In this document: piece after piece, positions 34,979 to 44,237 of the stretch
How the letters are laid out: each line of letters opens with the position of its first letter
Numbering within the stretch: the stretch's first letter is position 1
DNA from: Planctomycetota bacterium
Lineage (GTDB): Bacteria > Planctomycetota > UBA1135 > GCA-002686595
Reading direction: 5' to 3'
Assembly: GCA_002683825.1 (NCBI GenBank)
Contig: NYUD01000047.1
Coordinates: forward strand, 1 to 64,000
DNA length: 64,000 bases
The notes under the pieces: model-generated
What the model saw: only the letters and a program-made list of their open reading frames with translations
Database searches by the model: none
What the model was told of the DNA's origin: nothing
Program-made: the position numbers and the translations under genes

Positions 34979-36181
34979 ATGAAAGAGATCGCCCTCCTGG
35001 GGAGTACCGGTTCCATCGGGACCCAGACGCTCGACATCGTGCGTAGCAGCGCGGGTTCCCTCGGGGTGACCGCCCTGTGCGCGGGCCGCTCGTGGGAGCG
35101 GCTCCTGGAACAGGTACGCGAGTTCCAGCCGCGTGTGGTGGGCCTGGCGGACCCAGAGGCGGCCGCAAGGCTGCGCGATGAGTTGCCGCCCGGCACGGCT
35201 CTGGTCGAGGGCCCCCAGGCCGCGGTCGAGATCGCCACGGAAGCGGCCTACGACATCGCCGTGCATGGCATCGTCGGCGCCGCAGGTGTCTTGCCCTCGT
35301 TCGGTGTCCTGAGCAGCGGGCGTACCCTGGCCCTGGCGAACAAGGAATCCCTGGTCGTCGCCGGCGAGCCCTTGATGGAGCTTGCTCGCGCAAACAGCGC
35401 CCTGATTCTCCCTGTCGATTCCGAACATTGTGCTCTCTTTCAATGCCTGGGCGATGAGGATGTCGGACGCGTCCGACGGGTCCTCTTGACGGCCAGTGGC
35501 GGTGCCTTCCGCGACCTGCCCCCGGAGCAACTCGAACGGGCCACACCGGAGATGGCGTTGCGTCACCCGAACTGGGACATGGGGCCACGGATCACCGTGG
35601 GGTCGGCCACCCTCATGAACAAGGCCTTCGAGGTGATCGAGACCCACCACCTCTTCGGGCTGGAACCGGAGCGCATCGAAGTCGTTCTTCACCGCCAGTC
35701 GGTGTGCCATTCGATGGTCGAGTTCTACGACGGATCGGTCCTTGCCCAGCTGAGCCCTCCGGACATGCGCGGCCCCATCCACTTCGCCCTGCACTGGCCC
35801 CATCGCGCGCCGGCGGCCTTGAAAGGCTTCGACCTCGAGCATTTCAAGAATCTCACCTTCGAAGAGGTAAACCGGGAACGTTTTCCCGCCCTGGAGCTGG
35901 GCTACGATGCGGTGCGTCTGGGGGGGACGGCAGGGGCCTCACTGAACGCCGCCGACGAGGTCGGTGTAGAAGCCTTCCTGGAAGGACGCATAGGGTTTCA
36001 GGAAATGGCCCAGCTGAGCCGAAGCGTACTGGAAAAATGCTCCGCACCTCTGGCCCCGAACTCCGGAGCCGAGGCGATCGCCGAGCTTCTCTCCGCGGAT
36101 GTCGCCGCTCGCTCGCTCGCCCGCAAAGAAGTTGCCCGGCGGCAGCAATCCGGCGTTCGTTTTCGGCAGGCCCGGCCCTAA
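34979..36181 (+). CDS. dxr: 1-deoxy-D-xylulose 5-phosphate reductoisomerase
   Basis: First committed step of the MEP isoprenoid pathway. The 400 residues begin with the NADPH-binding loop IALLGSTGSIGTQTLDI. They contain ALANKESLVVAG, the metal/substrate segment PVDSEHCALFQCL, the flexible loop LTASGGAFRDLP, HPNWDMG and MNKAFEVIE, all DXR hallmarks. A rseP-type protease gene follows 38 bp later and then a prenyltransferase, a linkage of isoprenoid and membrane functions. Confidence 0.97.
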   Translation: MKEIALLGSTGSIGTQTLDIVRSSAGSLGVTALCAGRSWERLLEQVREFQPRVVGLADPEAAARLRDELPPGTALVEGPQAAVEIATEAAYDIAVHGIVGAAGVLPSFGVLSSGRTLALANKESLVVAGEPLMELARANSALILPVDSEHCALFQCLGDEDVGRVRRVLLTASGGAFRDLPPEQLERATPEMALRHPNWDMGPRITVGSATLMNKAFEVIETHHLFGLEPERIEVVLHRQSVCHSMVEFYDGSVLAQLSPPDMRGPIHFALHWPHRAPAALKGFDLEHFKNLTFEEVNRERFPALELGYDAVRLGGTAGASLNAADEVGVEAFLEGRIGFQEMAQLSRSVLEKCSAPLAPNSGAEAIAELLSADVAARSLARKEVARRQQSGVRFRQARP

Positions 36182-36219
36182 GAGACATCTCCCCCGCGCA
36201 CCGCATCCTCGACCCCCCC

Positions 36220-38055
36220 ATGGAAGTCATCTCCGAGATTCTGAAGGTTCTGCAGGTCGTTTTCGGCATCGGACTGGTGATTTTTATTCACGAGATGGGC
36301 CACTTCATCGCCGCCCGCCTTTGCGGCGTGCGCGTGGAGACCTTCAGTCTCGGGTTCGGGCCGAAGCTCTTCGGTTGGAGGAGAGGCGATACCCTCTATC
36401 AGGTCGCGGCCGTTCCCCTGGGCGGCTACTGCCGCATGGCCGGCGAGGAAAATCGCGAGACGGGGCGTCCCCCCGCGGCGGACGAGCTTCCCTCGAAACC
36501 CGTCGGCCAGCGGTTCTTCATCTACTCCGGCGGCGTCATGATGAACGTCGTCTTTGCCCTGGTCGTCTTCCCGATCATCTTCTGGATCGGGGTTCCCTTC
36601 GTTCGCCCCACCGTTCACGTTCTCGAGGGCGGGGCCGCATGGGAGGCGCGCGTGCCCGATCATTCCGAGATCCTCGAGGTCAACGGACTGCAGATCCACG
36701 ATTTCGGAGACATCTTCACGGAGGTCGCTCTCGGCGGTCGAGAAGCGATCCTTCTGACGCTGCTCGCCCCCGAAGAGACGACACCGCGTCAGATCGCGGT
36801 GCCCTCACAGCGCGATTCGGGCAAGGGTTTCCGAAGCATCGACGTGGTTCCGGATTGTGCACGGGACGAGGCCGGTCGTCCGATCCTGCAGATCCTGCCC
36901 GACTCCCCCGCCGCTCGGGCCGGCCTGGTGAGTGGAGAGGCGTTGGTCGAGGTCGTCGGTGGGCCCCTCCAGCTGGACCCCAGCCGACAGCTCGAGCTCC
37001 ATTTCAGCACGCGTAAGGCGCTCGAGGTGCGCGTCGAGGACGCCTCCGGAATCGAGCGGCTCGTGCGGATCGAACCCGAGATGACCGGGACTTCAGGCAT
37101 TCGTATGGTCGGCATCGGGCCCAAGCGCAACATCGTCCGGGGGCTTCGCGATTCCGCGGACACGCGCGCCCTGGGTATCTACGAGGGCGATGAAATTCTA
37201 TCGGTCGGTGGGCGGCCCATCTCGGTCGCGGGGGACCTGGCCACGGCCCTGGCGGCAGGCGAAGGCGAGATTCTCTTCGAGCTCTCGCGTGGCGAACGAA
37301 CCCTCCAGGCAGTGCTTCCCCCGCTCAGCTTCGAGCGCAAGTTCGCCCTGGTTCGCGACCTCTCCCTCGGTATCAACGCGACGATGATCGTGCCACAGCC
37401 GGGCGGCCCAGCCGCCCGGGCCGGAATGCTCGATGAAGATCGCATCCTGAGGATCGACGGAGAAGCCATGGAGGACTGGGACGACATCCAGCGGCGGGTG
37501 CTCCAGGCCGGCAAGGAGGAACGTGCCGCTGTTTTCGAGCTGGCGCGGATCGGTCCCGAGGGTGAATCGAGACTGACCCTCTCGGTCGCCCCCCAGGAGC
37601 ACTTCGTCCCCTTCTACGGCCTCAAGCCCAGGGTGGACCAGTACCTCTACCGCTCCTCGAGCTTCGCCGGCGCCATCCGCTTCGGTGTCCGCTCGTCGTG
37701 GAACATCATGCGCCAGTCCTGGTTGATGCTGCAGCGCATGCTGTTCAATGAGGTCTCTCCCAAGAACGTCGGCGGGATCATCACCATCGGAGCCGTGTCC
37801 TATCACGTGGCGGACACGGGCTGGACCAAGCTCTTGTTCTTCCTGTGCCTGCTCAGCATCAACCTGGCGTTCATCAACGTCCTTCCGATTCCCGTCCTGG
37901 ATGGAGGCCATCTGGCCTTCCTGATCGTCGAGAAAATCAAGGGTACGCCCGTTTCGCGACGGACCCTGGAGTACAGCCAGATGGTCGGTGTCGTCCTGCT
38001 CTTGAGCTTGATGGTCTATGTGACCTACAACGACCTGGTGCGCTGGGTCTTCTGA
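36220..38055 (+). CDS. rseP: Site-2 membrane metalloprotease RseP with extra PDZ segments
   Basis: Intramembrane zinc protease that cuts anti-sigma factors and other membrane substrates. ATG 36220 gives 611 residues. The active-site HEMGH lies in the first transmembrane helix, and the second conserved motif NVLPIPVLDGGHL is near the C-terminus. Between them lie three PDZ-like segments (PDSPAARAGLVSGEALVEV, ALGIYEGDEILSVGGRPI, GPAARAGMLDEDRILRIDG), where common RseP proteins of about 450 residues have one or two. It overlaps the UbiA gene in TGATG. The ECF sigma factor near 45 kb could be part of a target pathway, but that is speculation. Confidence 0.93.
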   Translation: MEVISEILKVLQVVFGIGLVIFIHEMGHFIAARLCGVRVETFSLGFGPKLFGWRRGDTLYQVAAVPLGGYCRMAGEENRETGRPPAADELPSKPVGQRFFIYSGGVMMNVVFALVVFPIIFWIGVPFVRPTVHVLEGGAAWEARVPDHSEILEVNGLQIHDFGDIFTEVALGGREAILLTLLAPEETTPRQIAVPSQRDSGKGFRSIDVVPDCARDEAGRPILQILPDSPAARAGLVSGEALVEVVGGPLQLDPSRQLELHFSTRKALEVRVEDASGIERLVRIEPEMTGTSGIRMVGIGPKRNIVRGLRDSADTRALGIYEGDEILSVGGRPISVAGDLATALAAGEGEILFELSRGERTLQAVLPPLSFERKFALVRDLSLGINATMIVPQPGGPAARAGMLDEDRILRIDGEAMEDWDDIQRRVLQAGKEERAAVFELARIGPEGESRLTLSVAPQEHFVPFYGLKPRVDQYLYRSSSFAGAIRFGVRSSWNIMRQSWLMLQRMLFNEVSPKNVGGIITIGAVSYHVADTGWTKLLFFLCLLSINLAFINVLPIPVLDGGHLAFLIVEKIKGTPVSRRTLEYSQMVGVVLLLSLMVYVTYNDLVRWVF

Positions 38056-38981
38056 TGTTGGCGCTGGGACGCCTCCTGCGGCTCTCCCTGGCACCCTCGG
38101 CGGCCGCGGACGCAGCGGTGGGGGTTCTACTGGGGAGCTCAGGCTGGCCCTCGGGCGGCGCTCCATGGCTTCAGATCGCGGGTGCGCTCGGTGTCTACCA
38201 CGGCGGCATGGCACTCAACGACTGGGCAGATCGCCGACACGATGGAGCCACCCGTCCCGAGCGCCCGATCCCCTCCGGACAGATCCCTGCGGGAGCAGCT
38301 CTTTTCCTGGGGCTGGCTCTGACCCTGACGGGACCGCTCCTCGCCTATCTCGCCGTTCCGCTCGCAGGCCAGGTTCTCGGCCTGGTGGCCCTGGTCTCGC
38401 TCGCCTACAACCTGGGTTTGCGCGGTAGCTTCATCGGGCCGTTTCTCCTGGGGACCTGCCGCGCAGCCAACCTGTCCGCAGGTGTGCTTTGCGGGCGCGG
38501 CCTCTCTCCCGATCCGACGGCGGGAGTGGCGCTCTGGTTGGTGCTCGTGGCCGCCGGGTACGGGCTGTACGTCTTTCTTCTCTCCTGCCTCGCGCGCTAC
38601 GAGGACCTGGAAGCCGGCCCCCTCCCCGGGGCGGGCTCCCCGTTTCATCCCCGCAAGCTGCTCGCCCTCGCCGCGTGTGTGCTGGCGCTCCTGCCCTTGT
38701 TGCGCGCCCTGGATGGGTCGGCCCCCCGCGCGTGGATCGCGGCCGGGTGCGGGCTGGCTGTCATCGGGGCGAGTGGTCTCCTCCGTCGGGTCCGGGCGAT
38801 CGACGACTGGAATCCCTCGGCCATCCTGGGAGCGATGGGCATGGGACTGCGGCGCCTGCTCGTCGTCACCGGTTCCCTCGCGCTGACCCAGGGAGGGACG
38901 ATCGGCGTCGGCGTCGCCGCCTGCGTGCTCTGCGGCTATCCGGTGAGCTACGCCCTGCGACGCGTCTTTCCGCCCTCCTAG
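38055..38981 (+). CDS. UbiA-family prenyltransferase
   Basis: Integral membrane enzyme that transfers a prenyl group to an aromatic or other acceptor. The 308 residues have about eight hydrophobic helices and the Mg-prenyl-diphosphate motif NDWADRRHD (NDxxDxxxD), followed by RPERPIPSG, typical of UbiA proteins. The acceptor could be a quinone ring, haem or a related compound; the sequence does not say. It starts in TGATG with rseP and ends in a CTAG shared with the convergent cca gene. Confidence 0.87.
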   Translation: MLALGRLLRLSLAPSAAADAAVGVLLGSSGWPSGGAPWLQIAGALGVYHGGMALNDWADRRHDGATRPERPIPSGQIPAGAALFLGLALTLTGPLLAYLAVPLAGQVLGLVALVSLAYNLGLRGSFIGPFLLGTCRAANLSAGVLCGRGLSPDPTAGVALWLVLVAAGYGLYVFLLSCLARYEDLEAGPLPGAGSPFHPRKLLALAACVLALLPLLRALDGSAPRAWIAAGCGLAVIGASGLLRRVRAIDDWNPSAILGAMGMGLRRLLVVTGSLALTQGGTIGVGVAACVLCGYPVSYALRRVFPPS

Positions 38982-40231
38982 TCAGGCTCCGCGACCCGTC
39001 CGCGCAACCAGGCGAGAGCCGTTTCACGGCTGGGGTGGTCGCCCGCGAGGCGGTGCTCCTCCGCGGCATACAAGACGGCGGCGTAGCGCGGGCCGGGCTT
39101 CACTCCGAGGGCGATCAGGTCCGCACCGCTCAGCCAGGGCGTGGGAAAGCGCTCCTCTTGGGTGAGTTGCGCCTCGAAAGCTTCCCAGCGCACGAGCTCT
39201 CGCTCGTCGAAGAGCAGTTGCCAGGCGCGTAGCACGTGGATGGCCCGCCGAAAGACCTCGGAACGCACGAGGCGAATCCTGGCGGCCCGGGACAGCGAGA
39301 TCTCAGCGAGCGCCTGTTGCAGGCGCAGGGTCAGAGCCCAGGTCGCTTCCAGGGTCCTGGTCAGCACACGGGAAGGCCGCAGTGCTTCGAGTTCCGCCCG
39401 CCCCGGCCCCTCATCCACCGGAAAGAAAAACAGCGCCAAGAACAGCGCCACGCCGACCGGAGAACCATCGGGGGAATGGCGCTCCACGGCGAGGCAGCGG
39501 GCCTCGAGGCTGGGCTTCAGGGCCGGGAACAAACGCTCCAGGGCGCCGCATCGAAGGAGAATGTCGAGGGCCCTGGCGGGGCGTTCGCCGTCCCCCATCG
39601 ATTGCAGCTCCGCCAGCACGCGCTCCGCGCTGACCCCCCTGAGTGCTGCCAGGCCATCCGCAGCGGCGGCGAGGGTCGCGGGTTCGACGGCCCAGTCGAA
39701 GCGCGCGGCGAAGCGAGCCAGGCGCAGGATGCGGAGTCCGTCCTCGGCGAAGCGTTCCATGGGGTTCCCCACGCAACGCAGGCGTCCGGCTTCGATATCC
39801 GCCAACCCCCCCGTGGGGTCGCAGATCTCGTCGGTCAACGGATCCAGAAAGAGGGCATTCGAGGTGAAGTCGCGACGTCGAGCATCCTCTTCCACGCTGC
39901 CCCCCCACTCGACCTGTTGGGGATGGCGGCCGTCCCGGTATTTCCCCTCACGCCGGAAGGTCGTCACCTCCAGCTCGGTTCCGGACAGGAACACGCGCAC
40001 CGTTCCGAGGGCCTTGCCGACAGCGTGGGTTTTTTCGAAGAGCTCCTCCACCACCTCCGGGGGTGCGGCGGACGTGAGGTCCGCATCCTTCGGTATTCTT
40101 CCCAGTGCCAGGTCCCGCACCGCCCCCCCCACGATCCAGGCACGAAAGCCCCTTCCGCCCAGTTTTTGGGCTGCATCGCAGATCGCCCTGCGCCAGGGGT
40201 CGGGAAGGTGCTTGATCGAGGGTCGTTGCAT
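38978..40231 (-). CDS. cca: CCA tRNA nucleotidyltransferase
   Basis: Adds CCA to tRNA 3' ends. It is needed here because the tRNA-Leu gene in this window lacks encoded CCA. Taking ATG 40231, the 417 residues show the class II nucleotidyltransferase head (IVGGAVRDLALGRIPKDADLTS with the DxD metal site), RREGKYRDGRHP and the DEARRDFTSNAL-like segment (DARRRDFTSNALF), then the RNA-binding helical body (GLRILRLARFAARF). A poly(A) polymerase of the same family is the alternative. Its stop overlaps the UbiA stop on the other strand. Confidence 0.9.
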   Translation of the reverse strand: MQRPSIKHLPDPWRRAICDAAQKLGGRGFRAWIVGGAVRDLALGRIPKDADLTSAAPPEVVEELFEKTHAVGKALGTVRVFLSGTELEVTTFRREGKYRDGRHPQQVEWGGSVEEDARRRDFTSNALFLDPLTDEICDPTGGLADIEAGRLRCVGNPMERFAEDGLRILRLARFAARFDWAVEPATLAAAADGLAALRGVSAERVLAELQSMGDGERPARALDILLRCGALERLFPALKPSLEARCLAVERHSPDGSPVGVALFLALFFFPVDEGPGRAELEALRPSRVLTRTLEATWALTLRLQQALAEISLSRAARIRLVRSEVFRRAIHVLRAWQLLFDERELVRWEAFEAQLTQEERFPTPWLSGADLIALGVKPGPRYAAVLYAAEEHRLAGDHPSRETALAWLRGRVAEPD

Positions 40232-40302
40232 GGCTCGTATGGTCCCGATCGTAGCCCCACGCAGGCGACTCTGCGAGATCGCCACCCGTCCCCTCGCCCA
40301 CG

Positions 40303-40902
40303 ATGCGCTCGACGAACCCGACCCCGCTTCCCCCCCGACGAGCGCTCGGAGGGTTGTCCGTTCTGGGAGCGGTGTCCCTGATCTCCGTGGTGTCCGTTCT
40401 CGTCCTCGTTTCCCTTTCCCGGCTGCGGGGCTTCGCCCTGCACGAAAACGCCCTCGATGCGCGCGCGACGGTGCGCTATTTGGCCGACGAATTCGCTCTC
40501 CTGGGGGAGGAGCACCGCTATCCCCAGGTCGGGCGCTTGCTGGAAAACAGCCGCGAGCTCCAGCACGCCCTCTCCGACACGGAGGTCCTGGAAGGGGGAC
40601 GCCTGCTCCGTCGCCACGGCTACCTCTTCGCCCTCGTGCCCAGGCGAAAGATCGAGCGCTCGGGAGATTCCGTTTCCGACGCGAACTCCGTTCGCATCCT
40701 CGAAGCGAATGCGCCGCGGCCGTCGAACGCCTTCGTCGTCCTCGGCTGGCCCTGGCGGCCCGAACCGACGCCGCTCGTCCTGTGCAAGGTCGCGGGTGAG
40801 ATCTACTCGCTCAAGAACGCCCAGGCCGAATGGGCCGGGCCTCACCTGGACCCGCAGAGTCTGCCGCCCCTGGAACTCTGGAGAGTTGCGGGCGGTATGT
40901 AG
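40303..40902 (+). CDS. Single-pass membrane protein, pilin-like
   Basis: A 199-residue protein with one transmembrane helix near the N-terminus (LGGLSVLGAVSLISVVSVLVLVSL) after a short proline-rich basic head, then a long soluble part. The layout, a hydrophobic N-terminal helix continuing into ALHENALDARATVRYLADE, recalls type II/IV pseudopilins, although the usual prepilin-peptidase motif GFTLIE is not present. It diverges from cca. No pilus or secretion genes are nearby. Low confidence in the pilin comparison; the gene itself looks real. Confidence 0.6.
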   Translation: MRSTNPTPLPPRRALGGLSVLGAVSLISVVSVLVLVSLSRLRGFALHENALDARATVRYLADEFALLGEEHRYPQVGRLLENSRELQHALSDTEVLEGGRLLRRHGYLFALVPRRKIERSGDSVSDANSVRILEANAPRPSNAFVVLGWPWRPEPTPLVLCKVAGEIYSLKNAQAEWAGPHLDPQSLPPLELWRVAGGM

Positions 40903-40909
40903 CGAGGCC

Positions 40910-42565
40910 TCAATACCAGTGCCAGAGCATGCACTGAAGCGCTTTGCGTACTTCGATGTCCTCGACCTCGTAGGAGGCTCGCTTGAGCGCCGGTGCCACG
41001 ATCCAAGAGGGACCGATGCGCACCAGGCGGCTGGCGGTGAAGAGCAGTTCCAGGGGCTCTTGATCGCCCCGGCCGACGAGTTCGAGCAGCGCTTCGCGCG
41101 CCAGTTCATCCCGGGACGAACCGATCGCCTGGATCAGGTCGATGCGCTCGATGGGATCGGTCGCTGATTCGAGAGCTGCGATCAGCGCCAGGCGGCCCGG
41201 CCTGTCGGTATTGCTCGCCTGGATCATCAACCAGTCGTGTGCCCCGAGGCTCTCGATCTCCTCTTCGAAGTGGGCCATGCCCAATTCATGCAGGAAGATG
41301 GAAGCTTCCGCCAGGGGCACGAGCCCCATCGCCTTGTAGGTCGCCGTGCGCTTCTGGAGCGGGCGATGTTCCTCGAGTCCGTGGCGTTCCAGCAGTCGTT
41401 CAAGAACCAGCCTGGCGAAATCCTCGTCCTCCTTCATCGGGGTGCGGATCGCCATGAGGGCCGCCTGCAGGATGGCCCCGTTTTCGCTCAGCATGGCCAG
41501 GGCCCTGGCTCTCGCGTCGGCATGGCGAAGGGCCACCAGGTGCTTGAGAGCCAGTCCCCGCACCTGGGGTGACTGATCGTCCATACAGTGAGCGATGCGC
41601 TCTGCGACATCATCCAGACCCTCGGCCGTAGCGATGGCATCGAGGGCGAAGATGCGTACGGTTTCATCCGGATCGTTGTGCGAAGGAGCGTCCAGCTCGT
41701 CAAAGAGGCGGGCCTTCCCCAGGACCTGGACGGCCAAGGTGCGCAGATTCTGAGGGGTCTCGTCGCCGAGCATTTCGCGCAGATAGGCGAGGGCGCGTCG
41801 GTCCCCCCCCCCGGCGGCGGGCGCAGCGACATGGATCGCGAGGATCGGATCGAGATCGTCGAAGAGTGCGGCACAGGCTGCCCGAACCTCGGGGTCTGTG
41901 GTTTCGGCGAGCAGCGGCAGGGCGTTGATCCACAGGTCGCGCTGGGACTTTTCGCTCAGCCACTTCAGAACCCGTCTCTCCGCCCGCTCTCGATCGGCAA
42001 GAAAGATCGCGCGGACGGCGATGCGCCTCAGCTCGGCGGTTTCAAAGCCTTCGATTCGCTCGAGCAGGATCTCGAAGTCTGCGGGGCGCGCATGCCGTGC
42101 CGCAAACCCGATCAGCGCCTGGCGTCGCACGCTCTCCTGAGGGTGCTGGAGGCCTTTCAAAAGGACCTGATGCGCCTCGTCGGTCAGATTGAAGCCCACC
42201 GCATCGATGCCATTCTGCAGGAGCGGCGCGCGCATCGGATCGCTGGCATTGCGATCGACGAAACGATCCAGCTGTTCGGCAGCATCGCGCCCCAGGGCTC
42301 CGAGCTCCTCCTTCGCGCGCTTGAGAGGCTCGGTCTTGCCGTGTTCAAGCTTCGAGATGAGCAGCGCGACGATGTCCGAGGTGTCGCGGTCGAAAAAGCC
42401 GCTGTTGTGGCACGGGACCATGAACTCCATGATCCGGTGATCCGCCAGCAGCAACGCACGATGACTCTCGGATTCGTGAGAACTGGCCGAACCGCAGGCC
42501 GTCCCGCTCCAGACGATGAGCGACAAGGAAGCGATCAGCCCGATCTCCCCCAGCCCCCCGATCAC
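40910..42565 (-). CDS. HEAT-repeat lipoprotein downstream of tolC
   Basis: 551 residues from GTG 42565, which overlaps the tolC stop in GTGA; AAGGA directly precedes the GTG, so a TTG 13 codons in could be the real start. The N-terminus (LIASLSLIVWSGTAC) is a lipoprotein signal with the lipobox Cys at about residue 24. The remainder is HEAT-like helical repeats (RRQALIGFAARHARPADFEILL, VRIFALDAIATAEGLDDVA). It is probably a membrane-anchored adaptor working with the TolC channel; that link is inferred from coupling only. Confidence 0.75.
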   Translation of the reverse strand: MIGGLGEIGLIASLSLIVWSGTACGSASSHESESHRALLLADHRIMEFMVPCHNSGFFDRDTSDIVALLISKLEHGKTEPLKRAKEELGALGRDAAEQLDRFVDRNASDPMRAPLLQNGIDAVGFNLTDEAHQVLLKGLQHPQESVRRQALIGFAARHARPADFEILLERIEGFETAELRRIAVRAIFLADRERAERRVLKWLSEKSQRDLWINALPLLAETTDPEVRAACAALFDDLDPILAIHVAAPAAGGGDRRALAYLREMLGDETPQNLRTLAVQVLGKARLFDELDAPSHNDPDETVRIFALDAIATAEGLDDVAERIAHCMDDQSPQVRGLALKHLVALRHADARARALAMLSENGAILQAALMAIRTPMKEDEDFARLVLERLLERHGLEEHRPLQKRTATYKAMGLVPLAEASIFLHELGMAHFEEEIESLGAHDWLMIQASNTDRPGRLALIAALESATDPIERIDLIQAIGSSRDELAREALLELVGRGDQEPLELLFTASRLVRIGPSWIVAPALKRASYEVEDIEVRKALQCMLWHWY

Positions 42566-44151
42566 TCCTTCGAGTCCCCAGGGTCCGCTTCGCGGGCGGT
42601 CTTCATGTCCAGCTGCCCCTCCGCGTATTCGAGTTTGACCAGGGCCTTCGCAAAGGCCGCCCTTGCCGCGACCTCTACGGAGAGTGCGGAAGCGAGATCC
42701 TCCTGGAACTGCAAGACCTGGAACGTCGTCGAACTGCCCACACGCTGACGGGACTTTTCCGCTTCGAGCTGACGCTGGGCCAGGCTGCGACTCTTGACGG
42801 CGGCGTTGACGGATTCGCCCAGATAGCTGATGTCGCGCACCGCGGCCCGTACTTCGGCCAGGACGTCCAGTTCCGTGGAATCGTAGCTGAGGCGGGCGGA
42901 ACGCAGACCCGCACGCGAGGAACGTAGACGGTTACGCGCCGCCCGCCGAAAGACCGGCATTCTGAAGGTGAGTGCGACGCCTTGCCGTGGAAAATCGAAG
43001 GATGAGGCGGTGTCGAAGGCCTCGGCTGGATCGGAATCGAAGCCGACACCGGTCATGTTGGCGCTGAGGTCCAGGGAGGGCAGCCAATCGGAACGGGCTT
43101 GCGTCACGCCGATCTCCGCCGCGTCGATGTCCAGCCTCCGCTGTGCCAACTCGGGGCGATGCTCCTCGGCCAGGTGCAGGGAAGCGCGCCAATCAGGAAC
43201 ATCCACGGAGACTTCCTGGGGCAGCTTCGTCAGGGGATGGATCGGCCAATCCCACTGGTCGAGCAGCTCTTCCGTATCGTCCTCCGCAGAGCGGCTCAGG
43301 ATGCGCCGCAGATTGTCTTCCGCCGTACGCAGGTTGAACTTCGCCTGCAAGAGCAGCTGGTCCTGCTGGGCGACGTTGGTTTCCGACTGCAGGACATCGA
43401 CCTCGGTTCCCACGCCGACCTCCAGCCGCTTCTCATCCTGATCCAGCTGTCGCTGTCCGAGATCGACGGCGATGTCGCGCACCCCCAGCTCCTCGATCGT
43501 ACTCACAAGGTCCCAGTAGGTGTTGGAGACATCGAGCAGCACACGCTGGCGCATCTGACGTTCCCGCTGGCGCTGGATCTCGAAATTCAGTTCCGCCAGG
43601 CGCTGGTTTGTGGTCGCGAAACGCTGCCAGGCGCCCTTCAAGAGCGGCTGGGTCAGGGCGACGGTAATGACGTCGGTCGTAGAGACGTCGAAGGCGGCGA
43701 AGCTGTTGTTGGTTTCGTCGTTCGAATGGGACAGCGTCAGGTCGAGAAAGCCACCTGTGGTGAACGGAATGTTGAGGCCGGTCGTGTAGCCGAGGGAGTC
43801 GTTGCGGACCACGGCGCCGCCCGACAGGCTGCCGGTGGCCTGGGACTCGGAGGTGTCGTAGGAAGCGGTCAGTGAGTACACCGGATCGAAGGCACCCCAA
43901 CTTCCGAGGGCTTCATAGTGGGCGGACTCGGTCGAGAGTGCTTCGATTTGAAGTGCCAGGTTGTTTCTAAGTGCGATGCGCATGGCGTCTTCGAGGGTGA
44001 GTTCGAAAACGCGAATCTCTTCCCCATCGCCCTGCGTTGTCGTTTCCTGGGGCGCTGGATCCTGCGCGCTCTCGGGAAACGCTAGCGCGAGGGCGAAGAG
44101 CGGTAACGCCGCGACTCGGCGTGTGCTTGAGGGCAGGCAAAAAGAGAACAT
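42562..44151 (-). CDS. tolC: TolC-family outer membrane efflux protein
   Basis: Outer-membrane channel of tripartite efflux or type I secretion. The 529 residues begin with a signal peptide (STRRVAALPLFALALAFPESAQ). Two copies of the outer-membrane efflux repeat follow, with typical helical and strand motifs (LTLEDAMRIALRNNLALQIE, QPLLKGAWQRFATTNQRLAELNFE, EVGVGTEVDVLQSETNVAQ). No inner-membrane pump or adaptor gene is present in the window; the downstream HEAT lipoprotein overlaps by four bases instead. Confidence 0.88.
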   Translation of the reverse strand: MFSFCLPSSTRRVAALPLFALALAFPESAQDPAPQETTTQGDGEEIRVFELTLEDAMRIALRNNLALQIEALSTESAHYEALGSWGAFDPVYSLTASYDTSESQATGSLSGGAVVRNDSLGYTTGLNIPFTTGGFLDLTLSHSNDETNNSFAAFDVSTTDVITVALTQPLLKGAWQRFATTNQRLAELNFEIQRQRERQMRQRVLLDVSNTYWDLVSTIEELGVRDIAVDLGQRQLDQDEKRLEVGVGTEVDVLQSETNVAQQDQLLLQAKFNLRTAEDNLRRILSRSAEDDTEELLDQWDWPIHPLTKLPQEVSVDVPDWRASLHLAEEHRPELAQRRLDIDAAEIGVTQARSDWLPSLDLSANMTGVGFDSDPAEAFDTASSFDFPRQGVALTFRMPVFRRAARNRLRSSRAGLRSARLSYDSTELDVLAEVRAAVRDISYLGESVNAAVKSRSLAQRQLEAEKSRQRVGSSTTFQVLQFQEDLASALSVEVAARAAFAKALVKLEYAEGQLDMKTAREADPGDSKE

Positions 44152-44237
44152 GGCCGCGAGAGGATAGTGGAGCCCCTGAAATGAGGGAACCGCCGGTTCG
44201 CCTAGGATGGTTTAAGATCCGTCGCAGCTCGTCGAAA

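Noticed and set aside
39141..40799. Two plus-strand frames (552 and 381 residues) opposite cca
   Set aside because: Antisense to cca and rich in Arg/Ser/Ala without any motif. The real plus-strand gene here is 40303-40902.
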